In this document: piece by piece, positions 26,901 through 34,808 of the stretch | Position numbering within the stretch: position 1 is the stretch's first letter | Layout of the letters: the number at the start of each line of letters is the position of its first letter | Assembly: GCF_006385575.1 (NCBI RefSeq) | Contig: NZ_CP041040.1 | Coordinates: forward strand, 744,001-808,000 | DNA length: 64,000 nt | Direction of reading: 5' to 3' | DNA from: Microbacterium foliorum | GTDB taxonomy: Bacteria > Actinomycetota > Actinomycetes > Actinomycetales > Microbacteriaceae | Position numbers and translations under genes: made by a program | Notes under the pieces: model-generated | The model's input: the letters and a program-made list of their open reading frames with translations, nothing else | The model's database searches: none | Told to the model about the DNA's origin: nothing

Positions 26901-27407
26901 CTCGAGGGCATCGATCCCGGTCTGCACATCGTCCCGCTCCGCCACCGCGGCAACGCGACGCAGTCGCCGGAGGAGGCCGACGCGGTGGTGGCACTCGTGC
27001 GCGACCTCGTCGGGCGAGCCTTCACAGACAACGATGCCGACGCCACGGTCCGTCCGCTCGCGCAGACGGACATCATCGTGGTCGCGCCCTACAACGCACA
27101 GCGTCAGACCGTGCACGACGCGCTCGCCGCGGCGGGCTTCCCCGACGTCCCGGTCGGCACGGTCGACAACTTCCAGGGCAAGGAGGCGGTGGTGTCCATC
27201 ACGTCCCTCGCGGCATCCAGCGGACGCGATGCCCCACGCGGTCCGGAGTTCCTGCTGCTGCAGAACCGACTGAACGTGGCGATCTCGAGAGCGCAGGTCG
27301 CGGCATACCTCATCCACTCACCGGCCCTGCTCGACGACCTGCCCCGCACACCCGAGGGGGTCGCTCGCATGAGCGCCTTCGCGCGGCTGGTCGGTGCGGC
27401 GAGCTGA
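23937..27407 (+). CDS. TM0106-family RecB-like nuclease fused to a UPF1-like SF1 helicase
   Basis: A 1156-residue fusion. The N-terminal half has a RecB/Cas4-like nuclease region (KAAAECEFAWCRAIDAK, then VQDSKLARKAR), a CGRCATCEEQ cysteine cluster and an RNase-H-like block (HGDIFFDFEGDPL, YNRYDCVSTRRL). The C-terminal half is a superfamily 1 helicase: Walker A QGPPGTGKTYTGSQ, DEAGQFSL as Walker B, GDPQQLPQVSQG, and VDNFQGKEAVVSITS with NRLNVAISRA. It should process or unwind nucleic acid ends in the cytoplasm. GTG 23937 follows GGGAG. The family's biological role is unsettled. Confidence 0.88.
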   Translation: MRIDTQAQRVIWSASDLKAAAECEFAWCRAIDAKLGRVPAVEEPEDATLARAALLGDVHEQNVLARYLDELGADRVHLVEKVSSVDAEALAAAVDETVGALGSDAVVVFQAAFATPEFVGFADFLKRDDDGRWRVQDSKLARKARVTALMQLAAYVDQLDRLGIPRSDEVDLILGDGTLSTHAVDDLLPLFQVRRARLRALIADRRVDEGSAGAALAWGDDRGDLEVVACGRCATCEEQVIAHRDLLMVARMRPVQRARLRAAGIETIDALADAATPPDGMNTDTFETLRAQARLQIRADAEGAPTYDVHYAAAIHTLPVPSHGDIFFDFEGDPLYTEPAPDGEAHWGIDYLFGWVDNTDQYTALWAHDFAAEREAFERFLDFVKVRRAAHPGMHIYHYAPYETSHLVAMAARHGVREGEIDRLLREGVFVDLYPLVLRTVRVGTRSYSIKKLEPLYMGEDVRTSDVQKGDDSIVQYVAARELAAAGEQEEADAVFADLADYNRYDCVSTRRLRNWLIDIARKEGVTPAPPDEADEVIYEPSPRSVALLADAERAVEAGGDGQVHRIAAAAIDYFPREAKSFWVSHFQRLREPVTMWDGTRDVVRVDRMSSTVQRDWSVGEGRRVMSRAIEIRGEVSPGTTLGAGSQPFALYPVPAPFDTDAPSRAVHVPHTVTVAEALDDGYLITETAIQGQTWDELPLALTPAAPPRVVSLQGAIDEWADTVHAAAPGFPSDAATDILRRIPPRTLSGSLLPESGGDTIDAIVRAVLDLDRSYLAVQGPPGTGKTYTGSQVIARLVKEHGFTIGVVAQSHAIIENLLERVVADGVPAAQVAKSPKDPSKDPSYTVIPKNGMAAFLGEHAEHGAVVGGTAWDFSNTARVERAGLDLLVVDEAGQFSLASTIAVAAGAKRLLLLGDPQQLPQVSQGAHPEPVDTSALGWVMDGDAVVRPDYGYFLARSWRMHPRLAAPVSKLAYAGQLASAPGTERRALEGIDPGLHIVPLRHRGNATQSPEEADAVVALVRDLVGRAFTDNDADATVRPLAQTDIIVVAPYNAQRQTVHDALAAAGFPDVPVGTVDNFQGKEAVVSITSLAASSGRDAPRGPEFLLLQNRLNVAISRAQVAAYLIHSPALLDDLPRTPEGVARMSAFARLVGAAS

Positions 27408-27436
27408 GGCAGCACCGTGAACAGCGAGGTAGAGCG

Positions 27437-28213
27437 ATGACCCACACGATCGATGAGATCCTGCGCGCGTCGGCGGCGTGGGTCTGGTTCCCCCGCGACA
27501 GCGATCAGCAGAAGAATCACCTGCAGCTGGTCCGTTACCCTGCGCGCTTCGGCGGCGGAGTGCGGGGCTCCCAGGTCGACTCTGATGCCGACCCCGTCAC
27601 CGTGCTCGACCATGCGATCGAGCACACGAGGGCCTGGCGCGAGACGGAGTTGCGGTTCTGGACCAACGCGTCCGATCGCCCCGATCTCGAGGAGGAACTG
27701 CGGCGGCGAGGAGCGGAACATGTCGACACGGTCGCCGTGTTCGCTCGCCCGATCGAGGGATCGATCGTCGACGTCCCCCTCGGGATCAGCGCAGAGGTCG
27801 TGCGGACGCTCGACCAGGTTCGCGAGGTCGACCAGATCAACGTGCCCGTCTGGCAGCAGCAGCCACTCGACGAAGAAGGGCTCCGCGTCGAATTCGATGA
27901 GATCACATCGAATCTCGACGCGGGAAAGATCTTCCGCGTGCTCGCGCGATTCGACGCGGACGGCGAGGCGGTGAGCACGGGTGGCTGCACGATCGCCGAC
28001 GGGTTCGCCCGGCTGTGGGGCGCGGCCACGCTCGAGCACGCGCGGGGGAGAGGTGCCTATCGCGCCGTCCTCGCCGAACGGCTGAGAGTGAGCGCCGCAC
28101 TCGGAGCCACGACCGCCCTCGTGAAGGGTCGCACGGCGACGTCGGCGCCGATCCTCGCGGGAGCCGGATTCACGCACCACGGAGACGAGCGCGGCTACCG
28201 ACTCACCGTGTGA
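27437..28213 (+). CDS. GNAT-fold acetyltransferase-like protein
   Basis: The 258-residue protein shows a two-lobed layout: an N-terminal region without clear motif (AWVWFPRDSDQ, LRFWTNASDRPDLEEEL) and a C-terminal GNAT-like half. The latter has the acetyl-CoA region LEHARGRGAYRAVLAERLR with an Arg-Gly-Arg-Gly-Ala loop, and ends ILAGAGFTHHGDERGYRL, a common GNAT closing strand. Substrate is unknown. ATG 27437 is preceded by GAGG. It follows the nuclease-helicase gene by 29 bp and may share its transcript. Confidence 0.75.
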   Translation: MTHTIDEILRASAAWVWFPRDSDQQKNHLQLVRYPARFGGGVRGSQVDSDADPVTVLDHAIEHTRAWRETELRFWTNASDRPDLEEELRRRGAEHVDTVAVFARPIEGSIVDVPLGISAEVVRTLDQVREVDQINVPVWQQQPLDEEGLRVEFDEITSNLDAGKIFRVLARFDADGEAVSTGGCTIADGFARLWGAATLEHARGRGAYRAVLAERLRVSAALGATTALVKGRTATSAPILAGAGFTHHGDERGYRLTV

Positions 28214-28306
28214 GTCACGTCATCGGAATCGTCGGCGACAGCGAATACCCCGCCGACCGTGCTGCACCGGTGTGCAGACTCCGCTTCGCCCGGGGAGATG
28301 CGGTGA

Positions 28307-29368
28307 TCAGGCCACGCTGTCGCCGAGCTCCTCACGCAGAATCCGTGCTCCTGCCGCCAGCGCGCTCAGCTTGTCGAGTGCGACCCGCCTCGGCAGTGGT
28401 GCCATACCGCAGTTCGAGCTGGGAATCAGCAGCTCTGCGTCGACGAACTCGAGCGCGCGGCGCAGGGTGTCGGCGACTTCTTCCGGAGTCTCGATCTTCT
28501 CGCTCGACACATCGATCGCCCCGAGCATGACCTTCTTGCCGCGGATGAGCTCGATGAGGTCCATCGGCACGTGCGAGTGGTGGCTCTCGAGCGAGATGAT
28601 GTCGATGGACGACCCCTGCAGAAGCGGGAACGACTCCTCGTACTGCCTCCACTCCGCCCCGAGGGTCGCCTTCCAGTCGTTGTTCGCCTTGATCCCATAG
28701 CCGTAACAGATGTGCACAGCCGTCTCGGCGTTCAGCCCTTCGACGGCGCGCTCCAGGGCCGCGATGCCCCAGTCCTTCATCTCATCGAAGAAGACGTTGA
28801 ACGCGGGCTCGTCGAACTGGATGATGTCGACTCCCGCGGCCTCGAGCTCTCTCGCCTCCTGATTGAGGATCGTCGCGAACTCCCACGCCAGCTTCTCGCG
28901 GCTGCGATAGTGGCGGTCAGCCAGGGTGTCGATCATCGTCATCGGGCCCGGCAGCGCCCACTTGATCGGCTGATCGGTCTGCCGGCGCAGAAACGCCGCG
29001 TCCTCCACGAAGACGGGCTTGCGGCGGCTCACTGCACCCACGACAGAGGGCACGCTCGCGTCGTAGCGGTCGCGGATGCGGACGGTCTCGCGCTTCTCGA
29101 AGTCGACGCCGTCGAGGTGTTCGATGAACGTGGTGACGAAGTGCTGGCGAGTCTGCTCGCCGTCGCTGACGATGTCGATGCCGCGTCGACGCTGCTCGTG
29201 CACCGCGGCTCGCAGCGCATCATGCTTGCCCTCGGCGAGTGCATCGCCCTCGAGCTCCCAGGGCGACCAGAGCACCTCCGGTCTTGCGAGCCATGCCGGC
29301 TTGGGCAGGCTCCCGACGATCGAGGTGGGGAGGAGAGCTCGCCCGGTCGTCGAGCCAGCGCCGGTCAT
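28307..29368 (-). CDS. mesD: Folate-independent methionine synthase, MesD type
   Basis: This 353-residue protein resembles the catalytic C-terminal half of MetE but lacks the MetE N-terminal half. Likely zinc ligands are H219 and C221 (VHICYGYG), E261 and C320 (SSNCGM), as in MetE; the homocysteine-binding start is SIVGSLPKP. In Price and colleagues' classification of 'core' methionine synthases, MesD is the type found next to DUF1852 (MesX), needing both MesX and oxygen, with a methyl donor that is not methyl-folate. Its ATG overlaps the mesX stop in ATGA, which supports the MesD assignment over a generic MetE-like protein. Confidence 0.88.
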   Translation of the reverse strand: MTGAGSTTGRALLPTSIVGSLPKPAWLARPEVLWSPWELEGDALAEGKHDALRAAVHEQRRRGIDIVSDGEQTRQHFVTTFIEHLDGVDFEKRETVRIRDRYDASVPSVVGAVSRRKPVFVEDAAFLRRQTDQPIKWALPGPMTMIDTLADRHYRSREKLAWEFATILNQEARELEAAGVDIIQFDEPAFNVFFDEMKDWGIAALERAVEGLNAETAVHICYGYGIKANNDWKATLGAEWRQYEESFPLLQGSSIDIISLESHHSHVPMDLIELIRGKKVMLGAIDVSSEKIETPEEVADTLRRALEFVDAELLIPSSNCGMAPLPRRVALDKLSALAAGARILREELGDSVA

Positions 29369-30354
29369 CGGACGGGAGCCGGGTAGGCGGCGGCCCACTG
29401 ATCCAGCACGCGCCGGTGGGGCGTCACGAAGTGCTCGTCCGCGTAGCGTCCCTGCACGACTGCGAGCTGGCTGCGCTCTTCGCGGTCGTACGTGATCTCC
29501 GTCTGCTGGAAGTCTTCATGCGCCAGGCTCGGACGGTACACGCTCTCTGCGGGCGTGTTCGCGTTGTAGATCTCGGGCCGGTAGATCTTCTGGAAGGTCT
29601 CCATCGTGCTGATCGTGCCGATGAGCTGCAGATCGGAGTAGTCGCTCAGAAGATCGCCACGGAAGTAGAAGGCGAGCGGGGCGACGCTGCCGCGCGGCAT
29701 GAAGTACCGCACCTGCAATCCCATCTTCCCGAAGTACTCGTCGGTGAGCGAGAAGGAGTCCTGGACGTACTCGGCGCCGAGCACGGGGTGGTGATTGCCG
29801 TTGCGGCGGTACGTCCTGCTGGTCGAGACGCTGATGCAGATGACCGGCAGCGTCGGGAACCGCTCCTGATACGCGTCGGACTCGAGGAAGTGCTGGAAGA
29901 GCTTGCCGTGCAGCACGCCGAAGTCATCGGGAGTCGCGAATCCGCCGGCGGCTGCGCTCGCCGCGGGCAGGACGACGCTGAAGTCGTAGTCGCGAAGGTA
30001 GGAGGAGAAGTTGTTCCCCACGATCCCTTGGTGACGCTCTCCGGTCAATCGGTCGACGATGTGGATGTCGAGGACTTCGAGGACCGGGAACTCCCGATCT
30101 TCGCCGTCGGCGAATCGCAGCTGCACGGAGACGATGTCGAGCTCGACCGAGTAGCGGTCGCCGTCAGGGCTGTCACCGCGTGCGAGATCGTTGAACCGAC
30201 GGTCGATCATCGTGAGGGCATTGCGGAGGTTCTGCTGGCGCCGCTCACCGCGGGCGAGGTTGGCGAAGTTGGTGGTGATCCGCGAACTGTCCGACGGGGC
30301 GTAGTCCTCGTCGAAGCGCGTGGTGGTGATGCTGAACGTGATCTCGTTCGCCAT
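29365..30354 (-). CDS. mesX: MesX (DUF1852), partner of MesD
   Basis: The 329-residue DUF1852 protein is recognised by TRITTNFANLARGERRQ, RNALTMIDRRFNDLARGD, DRYSVELDIVSV and GNNFSSYLRDYDFSV. Known for the family: it is always beside MesD, and genetic data show MesD needs it for methionine synthesis. Its chemistry is unresolved; an oxygen-dependent role, perhaps in providing the methyl group, has been suggested. It is soluble with no signal peptide. It is first in the mesXD operon, divergent from a LysR gene. No clear Shine-Dalgarno sequence precedes its ATG, but a GC-rich hairpin lies in the leader. Confidence 0.9.
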   Translation of the reverse strand: MANEITFSITTTRFDEDYAPSDSSRITTNFANLARGERRQQNLRNALTMIDRRFNDLARGDSPDGDRYSVELDIVSVQLRFADGEDREFPVLEVLDIHIVDRLTGERHQGIVGNNFSSYLRDYDFSVVLPAASAAAGGFATPDDFGVLHGKLFQHFLESDAYQERFPTLPVICISVSTSRTYRRNGNHHPVLGAEYVQDSFSLTDEYFGKMGLQVRYFMPRGSVAPLAFYFRGDLLSDYSDLQLIGTISTMETFQKIYRPEIYNANTPAESVYRPSLAHEDFQQTEITYDREERSQLAVVQGRYADEHFVTPHRRVLDQWAAAYPAPVR

Positions 30355-30376
30355 GAGGGGCCAATCCGGGAGAAGA

Positions 30377-30393
30377 GAGGCCGGCTCGGCCTC
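30377..30393 (-). promoter_or_regulatory. GC-rich hairpin in the mesX leader
   Basis: On the minus strand GAGGCCG and CGGCCTC form a perfect 7-bp stem with a 3-nt loop, ending about 22 bp before the mesX start codon. The spacing fits a leader-RNA element or pause site; no T run follows, so it is not a normal terminator. Confidence 0.35.
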
Positions 30394-30451
30394 GCGAAAG
30401 CTGTGTTCTCATGGTGCGGCCGCAGCGAGGCCATCGGGTAATTCGGCTCCA

Positions 30452-30467
30452 CTATGCGGTGATATAG
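30452..30467. promoter_or_regulatory. Candidate LysR-type binding site between mesX and the LysR gene
   Basis: CTAT and ATAG arms flank 8 bp in this site, giving the interrupted dyad with the T-N11-A spacing typical of LysR-type regulators. It ends 9 bp before the regulator start, a usual place for autoregulation, and is about 100 bp from mesX. Confidence 0.4.
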
Positions 30468-30476
30468 CCTTCTCCT

Positions 30477-31451
30477 ATGCCCAGGCGATCGAGCGGTATC
30501 ACGCTGCAACAGCTCCAGTACTTCATCGAGGTCGCCGCGGAAGGTTCGATCACCGCCGCGGCCGACGTGCTCTATGTCGCTCAGCCCACCATGTCGGCGG
30601 CGATGAAGGACCTCGAGAACCGGGTCGGCCGTGCTCTTCTGACCCGCTCGGCCAGGGGCGTCACGCTCACCAGCGACGGGTCGGAGTTCCTCGGATACGC
30701 CAGACAGATCGTCGAGCAGGCCGAGCTGCTCGAGCAGCGCTATCTGGGGCGGCCGCCGTCACGCCGCCTTCTCGGGGTGTCGACGCAGCACTATTCCTTC
30801 GCCGTCGATGCGTTCGTGCGGATGGTCAAGGGCTCGAGCGCGGCCGAGTACGAGTTCTCACTGCGCGAGACCCGCACGTGGGACATCATCGAAGACGTGC
30901 GGACGCTGCGCAGCGAACTCGGCATCCTCTTCCGCAACGACTTCAACCGGAACGTCATCGACAAGCTGCTGCGAGACTCTGGTCTCGCGTTCCATCCGCT
31001 CTTCATCGCCGAGCCGCACATCTTCGTCTCGCGACGGAACGCGCTCGCCTCTCGAGAGCGGGCGACGCTCGACGATCTCGTCGGTCTGCCGCGGCTCACC
31101 TTCGACCAGGGGGCGAACAACTCGTTCTACTTCGCCGAGGAGATCCTGTCGACCCTCTCGAGCTCGCGGGAGATCAGGGTCTCCGACCGAGCGACGATCT
31201 TCAACCTCATGATCGGGCTCGACGGCTACACGATCTCGACGGGCATCATCAGTGACGATCTCGATCCCGAGATCGTCGCTGTGCCCCTCGACGTCGACGA
31301 TCACATCGAGATCGGATGGGTCGGGCGCACGGCGATCCCCCTCACCGAGCAGGCGAAGCGGTATCTCGTCGAGGTGCGCGACGTCGTCGCGGGCTTCGGC
31401 GTGGCGCTGCTCGACGAGGGCGAGTCGGCGATGCCTCAGACGGTGCCGTAG
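30477..31451 (+). CDS. LysR-family regulator, probably of mesXD
   Basis: The 324-residue protein has an N-terminal winged HTH (about residues 9-66; [19 protein letters not shown], then [16 protein letters not shown]) and a LysR-type effector domain from about 95 ([17 protein letters not shown]). Its divergent position 122 bp from mesX suggests control of the methionine synthase genes, perhaps in response to a sulfur metabolite; that is inference. The 3' end overlaps the convergent upp gene by 16 bp. The short start MPRRSSGI is preferred; no strong ribosome binding site is visible. Confidence 0.9.
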   Translation: MPRRSSGITLQQLQYFIEVAAEGSITAAADVLYVAQPTMSAAMKDLENRVGRALLTRSARGVTLTSDGSEFLGYARQIVEQAELLEQRYLGRPPSRRLLGVSTQHYSFAVDAFVRMVKGSSAAEYEFSLRETRTWDIIEDVRTLRSELGILFRNDFNRNVIDKLLRDSGLAFHPLFIAEPHIFVSRRNALASRERATLDDLVGLPRLTFDQGANNSFYFAEEILSTLSSSREIRVSDRATIFNLMIGLDGYTISTGIISDDLDPEIVAVPLDVDDHIEIGWVGRTAIPLTEQAKRYLVEVRDVVAGFGVALLDEGESAMPQTVP

Positions 31452-32068
31452 AGGCGGTCTCCGGCGTCGCCGAGCCCGGGGACGATGTAGCCCTTCTCGT
31501 TCAGACGCTCGTCGAGCGCGCCGAGCACGATGGTCACATCGCGGTCGCCGACGAGCGCCTCGATCGCGGCGAGACCCTCCGGCGTTCCCAGCAGGCAGAT
31601 GGCCGTGACGTCCTTGGCCCCGCGGTCGAACAGGAACTGGATGGCCGCAGCCAGCGAGCCACCGGTTGCGAGCATCGGGTCGATGGCGAAGCACTGGCGG
31701 TCGCTGAGGTCATCGGGGAGACGCTCGGCGTAGGTGGTCGGCTCGAACGTCTCTTCGTCGCGGACCATCCCGAGGAACCCGACCTCGGCGGTCGGCAGCA
31801 GCTTGACGAGACCTTCGAGCATGCCGAGACCTGCACGCAGGATCGGGACGACGATCGGACGCGGCTCGGAGATCTTGACGCCCATCGTCGTGGTCACCGG
31901 AGTGGTGATCTCGACCGGACTGACCTTCACGTTGCGGGTCGCCTCGTACGCGAGCAGCGTCACGAGCTCTTCGGTCAGCTGGCGGAAGACCGGCGACGGT
32001 GTGCGATGGTCGCGCAGCACCGAGAGCTTGTGAGTGACGAGAGGGTGGTCGGCGACGTGGACACGCAT
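31436..32068 (-). CDS. upp: Uracil phosphoribosyltransferase
   Basis: A 210-residue pyrimidine salvage enzyme that makes UMP from uracil and PRPP. The PRPP-binding loop is [10 protein letters not shown] (D130 onward). The uracil-binding C-terminus [17 protein letters not shown] is complete, and PILRAGLGM is the conserved flexible-loop region. The length matches E. coli Upp (208). It begins [15 protein letters not shown], the usual family start. Its last codons overlap the convergent LysR gene. Divergent from tadA with 81 bp between. Confidence 0.97.
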   Translation of the reverse strand: MRVHVADHPLVTHKLSVLRDHRTPSPVFRQLTEELVTLLAYEATRNVKVSPVEITTPVTTTMGVKISEPRPIVVPILRAGLGMLEGLVKLLPTAEVGFLGMVRDEETFEPTTYAERLPDDLSDRQCFAIDPMLATGGSLAAAIQFLFDRGAKDVTAICLLGTPEGLAAIEALVGDRDVTIVLGALDERLNEKGYIVPGLGDAGDRLYGTV

Positions 32069-32149
32069 GCTTACAGGCTAATGCGCCGGACGCCCCCGTA
32101 CGACATCGGATGCGCGGGGCGGCTTCTGCGGCTGTCGTAGGCTCGACCC

Positions 32150-32605
32150 ATGACCGCCGCCGACATCATCGCGATGCGCCGCGCGCTCGAGCTCGCGGCC
32201 GACGCCGCGGCAGCGTCGGAGATCCCCGTCGGCGCGGTGGTGCTCGACGCCGAGGGGCGGATCTTCGCGGAGGGTCGCAACAATCGCGAGGCGACCGGCG
32301 ATCCGACCGGTCACGCCGAGGTCGAGGCACTGCGTGCTGCCGCGGCATCCGCCGGCTCGTGGAATCTCGAGGGCAATACCCTCGTCGTCACGCTCGAGCC
32401 CTGCCTCATGTGCGCAGGGGCGATCCTGCAGGCGCGAATCAGCCGAGTCGTCTTCGGCGCCTGGGACGACAAGGCGGGGGCCGCCGGGTCGATGTACGAC
32501 GTGCTGCGCGACCGTCGGCTGCCGTATCGTGCCGAGGTCATCGGCGGAATCCAGGCAGACGACGCCGCGGCTCTGCTGCGGGACTTCTTCGAGCAGCGCC
32601 GCTGA
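32150..32605 (+). CDS. tadA: tRNA adenosine(34) deaminase TadA
   Basis: This 151-residue cytidine-deaminase-fold enzyme converts A34 to inosine in tRNA-Arg(ACG). The zinc site is H55-A-E57 (GHAEVEAL) and P84-C85-L-M-C88 (EPCLMCAGAI). AWDDKAGAAGSMYDVLRD corresponds to the conserved TadA region that contacts the anticodon. It is an essential housekeeping gene in most bacteria. It converges on the CDF transporter gene with 21 bp between. Confidence 0.95.
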   Translation: MTAADIIAMRRALELAADAAAASEIPVGAVVLDAEGRIFAEGRNNREATGDPTGHAEVEALRAAAASAGSWNLEGNTLVVTLEPCLMCAGAILQARISRVVFGAWDDKAGAAGSMYDVLRDRRLPYRAEVIGGIQADDAAALLRDFFEQRR

Positions 32606-32626
32606 CGGTCGCCGACGTGGTGCGAG

Positions 32627-33598
32627 TCAGTCCGAGGACTTGAGCACGAACACGTCGGTCGACGGCTCCGGATCGAGCGACGGCCGATACACGTCGGGCT
32701 CGATGTAGATGACCCTGGCCGTCGGCACGGCCTCGCGGATGCGGGCCTCGATCGCGTCGATGTCGACGGCGGCCTCGCGCAGCGGCTTGTCGGAATTGAG
32801 CGCGATCTTCGCGGCCACCATCAGCTCGTCGGGGCCGAGGTAGAGGGTCTTCATGTGGATGATCTTCTCGATCTCGTCGCCCGCGTTGATCGCGTCGACG
32901 ATGCGATCGTGATCGGCCTGCGTGGCTCCCTCACCCACGAGGAGGCTCTTGGTCTCGACTCCGAGCACGATCGCGATGACCACGAGCAGGATGCCGATCA
33001 TCAGGGTGCCGAGAGCGTCGAACAGCGGGTTGCCGGTGATCACGGTGAGGCCGACGCCGAGCAGCGCGAAGGTGAGCCCGGTCAGTGCTCCGACGTCTTC
33101 TAGCAGCACGACGGGCAGCTCCGGTGCCTTCGCGCGGCGGACGAACGACACCCACGACTGGCCCTCGTCGCGCACGAGGTTGCTCTCCTTGACGGCCGTG
33201 CGCAGCGAGAACGACTCGAGACCGATCGCGACGACGAGCACGACGAGCGGCAGCCACCACCAGGTTTTGTCGAGCTCGTGCGGGTTGGTGAGCTTGTCGA
33301 TCGCCTCGTAGATCGCGAACAGGCCACCGACGGAGAACAGGATGATCGACACGACGAAGGCGTAGACGTAGCGCTCCCGGCCGTAGCCGAACGGGTGCGC
33401 TCGGTCGGCCCCGCGCTTCGCCTTGCGCCCACCCACCATGAGCAGCAGCTGGTTGCCGGAGTCGGCGACCGAGTGGATCGCCTCCGCGAGCATCGACGCG
33501 GATCCTGAGAGCGCCCAGGCGACGAACTTCGCCAGGGCGATGCCCAGATTCGCCAGGAACGCCGCGAGAATGGCCTTGCCGCCGCCGGATGCACTCAT
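32627..33598 (-). CDS. Cation diffusion facilitator family transporter
   Basis: The 323-residue protein has about six membrane helices in the first 230 residues and a cytoplasmic ferredoxin-like C-terminal domain. The first metal-site segment is AEAIHSVADSGNQLLLMVG (His-Ser-Val-Ala-Asp), and HPFGYGRERYVYAFV follows helix 2, as in CDF proteins. These export divalent metals such as Zn2+, Fe2+ or Mn2+ by proton exchange. The substrate metal cannot be set from sequence; it is the slightly divergent actinobacterial form. It is divergent from proC with 60 bp between. Confidence 0.9.
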   Translation of the reverse strand: MSASGGGKAILAAFLANLGIALAKFVAWALSGSASMLAEAIHSVADSGNQLLLMVGGRKAKRGADRAHPFGYGRERYVYAFVVSIILFSVGGLFAIYEAIDKLTNPHELDKTWWWLPLVVLVVAIGLESFSLRTAVKESNLVRDEGQSWVSFVRRAKAPELPVVLLEDVGALTGLTFALLGVGLTVITGNPLFDALGTLMIGILLVVIAIVLGVETKSLLVGEGATQADHDRIVDAINAGDEIEKIIHMKTLYLGPDELMVAAKIALNSDKPLREAAVDIDAIEARIREAVPTARVIYIEPDVYRPSLDPEPSTDVFVLKSSD

Positions 33599-33658
33599 GC
33601 GTCGAGTCTAGATCCGCTCGTCCGTGGTCGCCCGGAGCGCCCGCCGTAGGATGACGAC

Positions 33659-34498
33659 ATGGCTGATTCTCTTCCCGCTCTCGCGTTCCTCGGTGCCGGT
33701 TCGATGGGCGGCGCGATCCTCCGAGGGGTCGTCGCATCCGGGATCCCCGTCGACGGAGGCATCACCGCGACGAACCGCTCAGCCGAGAAGGCGGCGGCCT
33801 TCGCCGACCTCGACGGCGTCACGAGCATCGCGCTCTCCGAGACACCGGACGGCAACGCGCAGGCGGCACAGTCGGCTCGGATCGTCCTGGTGGGCGTGAA
33901 GCCGGCGATGGTCCCCGATCTGCTGCGCGAGATCGCGCCCTCTCTGCCCGACGACGCGATCGTGGTGAGTCTGGCGGCCGGGGTGACCCTGCAGACCTTC
34001 GCCGACAACCTCGGCGCCGACGTCCGTGTCATCCGCTCGATGCCGAACACCCCGTCGACGGTCGGCAAGGGCGTCACGGGTCTCGCGGCGGGAGCAGCCG
34101 CATCCACCGACGACCTCGCTCTCGTGCACCGTCTCTTCGCGACTGTGGGTGCAGTCGTCGAGGTTCCGGAGTCGCAGATCGACGCCCTGTCGACGATCTC
34201 GGGGTCGGGCCCCGCTTACGTCTACCTGCTCATCGAGGAGCTCACGAAAGCCGCCGTCGGCATGGGCTTCAGCGAGGGCGACGCGCGAGTCATGGTGGAG
34301 CAGACCTTCATCGGAGCGACCGCACTGCTCGACGCCTCGGGCGAGGAGCCGTCCGAGCTCCGCCGCCGGGTCACGAGTCCCAAGGGCACCACCGAGCGAG
34401 CCGTCGCGGTGCTGCAGGATGCTCACCTGGACCGGACGTTCGCGGAGGCCGCGGATGCGGCGCTGGCCCGGGCGAAAGAGCTGGCGGCCGGCGGCTGA
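33659..34498 (+). CDS. proC: Pyrroline-5-carboxylate reductase
   Basis: A 279-residue NAD(P)H-dependent enzyme, the last step of proline synthesis. The Rossmann start is LAFLGAGSMGGAILRG. The catalytic/dimer domain shows SMPNTPSTVGKGVTGLAAG, then ISGSGPAYVYLLIEELTKA and VTSPKGTTERAVAVLQ, the family signature near the C-terminus. The DUF1905 gene follows after 1 bp and is surely in the same transcript. Confidence 0.96.
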   Translation: MADSLPALAFLGAGSMGGAILRGVVASGIPVDGGITATNRSAEKAAAFADLDGVTSIALSETPDGNAQAAQSARIVLVGVKPAMVPDLLREIAPSLPDDAIVVSLAAGVTLQTFADNLGADVRVIRSMPNTPSTVGKGVTGLAAGAAASTDDLALVHRLFATVGAVVEVPESQIDALSTISGSGPAYVYLLIEELTKAAVGMGFSEGDARVMVEQTFIGATALLDASGEEPSELRRRVTSPKGTTERAVAVLQDAHLDRTFAEAADAALARAKELAAGG

Positions 34499-34499
34499 C

Positions 34500-34787
34500 A
34501 TGCAGCTGCGGTTCACGGGTCAGATCTGGTTCTGGCGCGGACCGGCGCCGTTCCACTTCGTGACCGTGCCACCCGCCGAGAGCGAGAGGATCGGCGAGGT
34601 CGCGAGCGTCGTCACGTACGGGTGGGGGATGATCCCCGCATCCGTGACGATCGGGCGCACGAGCGTGACCACGGCACTGTGGCCGAAAGACGGCGGCTAC
34701 ATCGTGCCGATCAAGAAGGCGCTGCAGGATCGTGAGGGCGTCGGGATCGACGACGTCGTCGAGATCATGCTCGACATCGACGCCTGA
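34500..34787 (+). CDS. DUF1905 domain protein
   Basis: This 95-residue protein matches the short DUF1905 fold: FTGQIWFWRGPAPFHFVTVP, then YGWGMIPASVTIG, and DGGYIVPIKKALQDREGVGI with its conserved Lys pair. The family is small and soluble with no assigned activity. Its ATG comes 1 bp after the proC stop, so the two are expressed together. The gene is complete, and the domain is not joined to the bacteriocin-protection domain it is sometimes fused with. Confidence 0.82.
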   Translation: MQLRFTGQIWFWRGPAPFHFVTVPPAESERIGEVASVVTYGWGMIPASVTIGRTSVTTALWPKDGGYIVPIKKALQDREGVGIDDVVEIMLDIDA

Positions 34788-34808
34788 ACTCGCGAGGGCA
34801 CCAGCCGC

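Noticed and set aside
30355-30476. Search for a SAM or other methionine riboswitch upstream of mesX
   Set aside because: Only a simple 7-bp hairpin is present; none of the conserved SAM-I, SAM-II or SAM-IV core elements can be seen.
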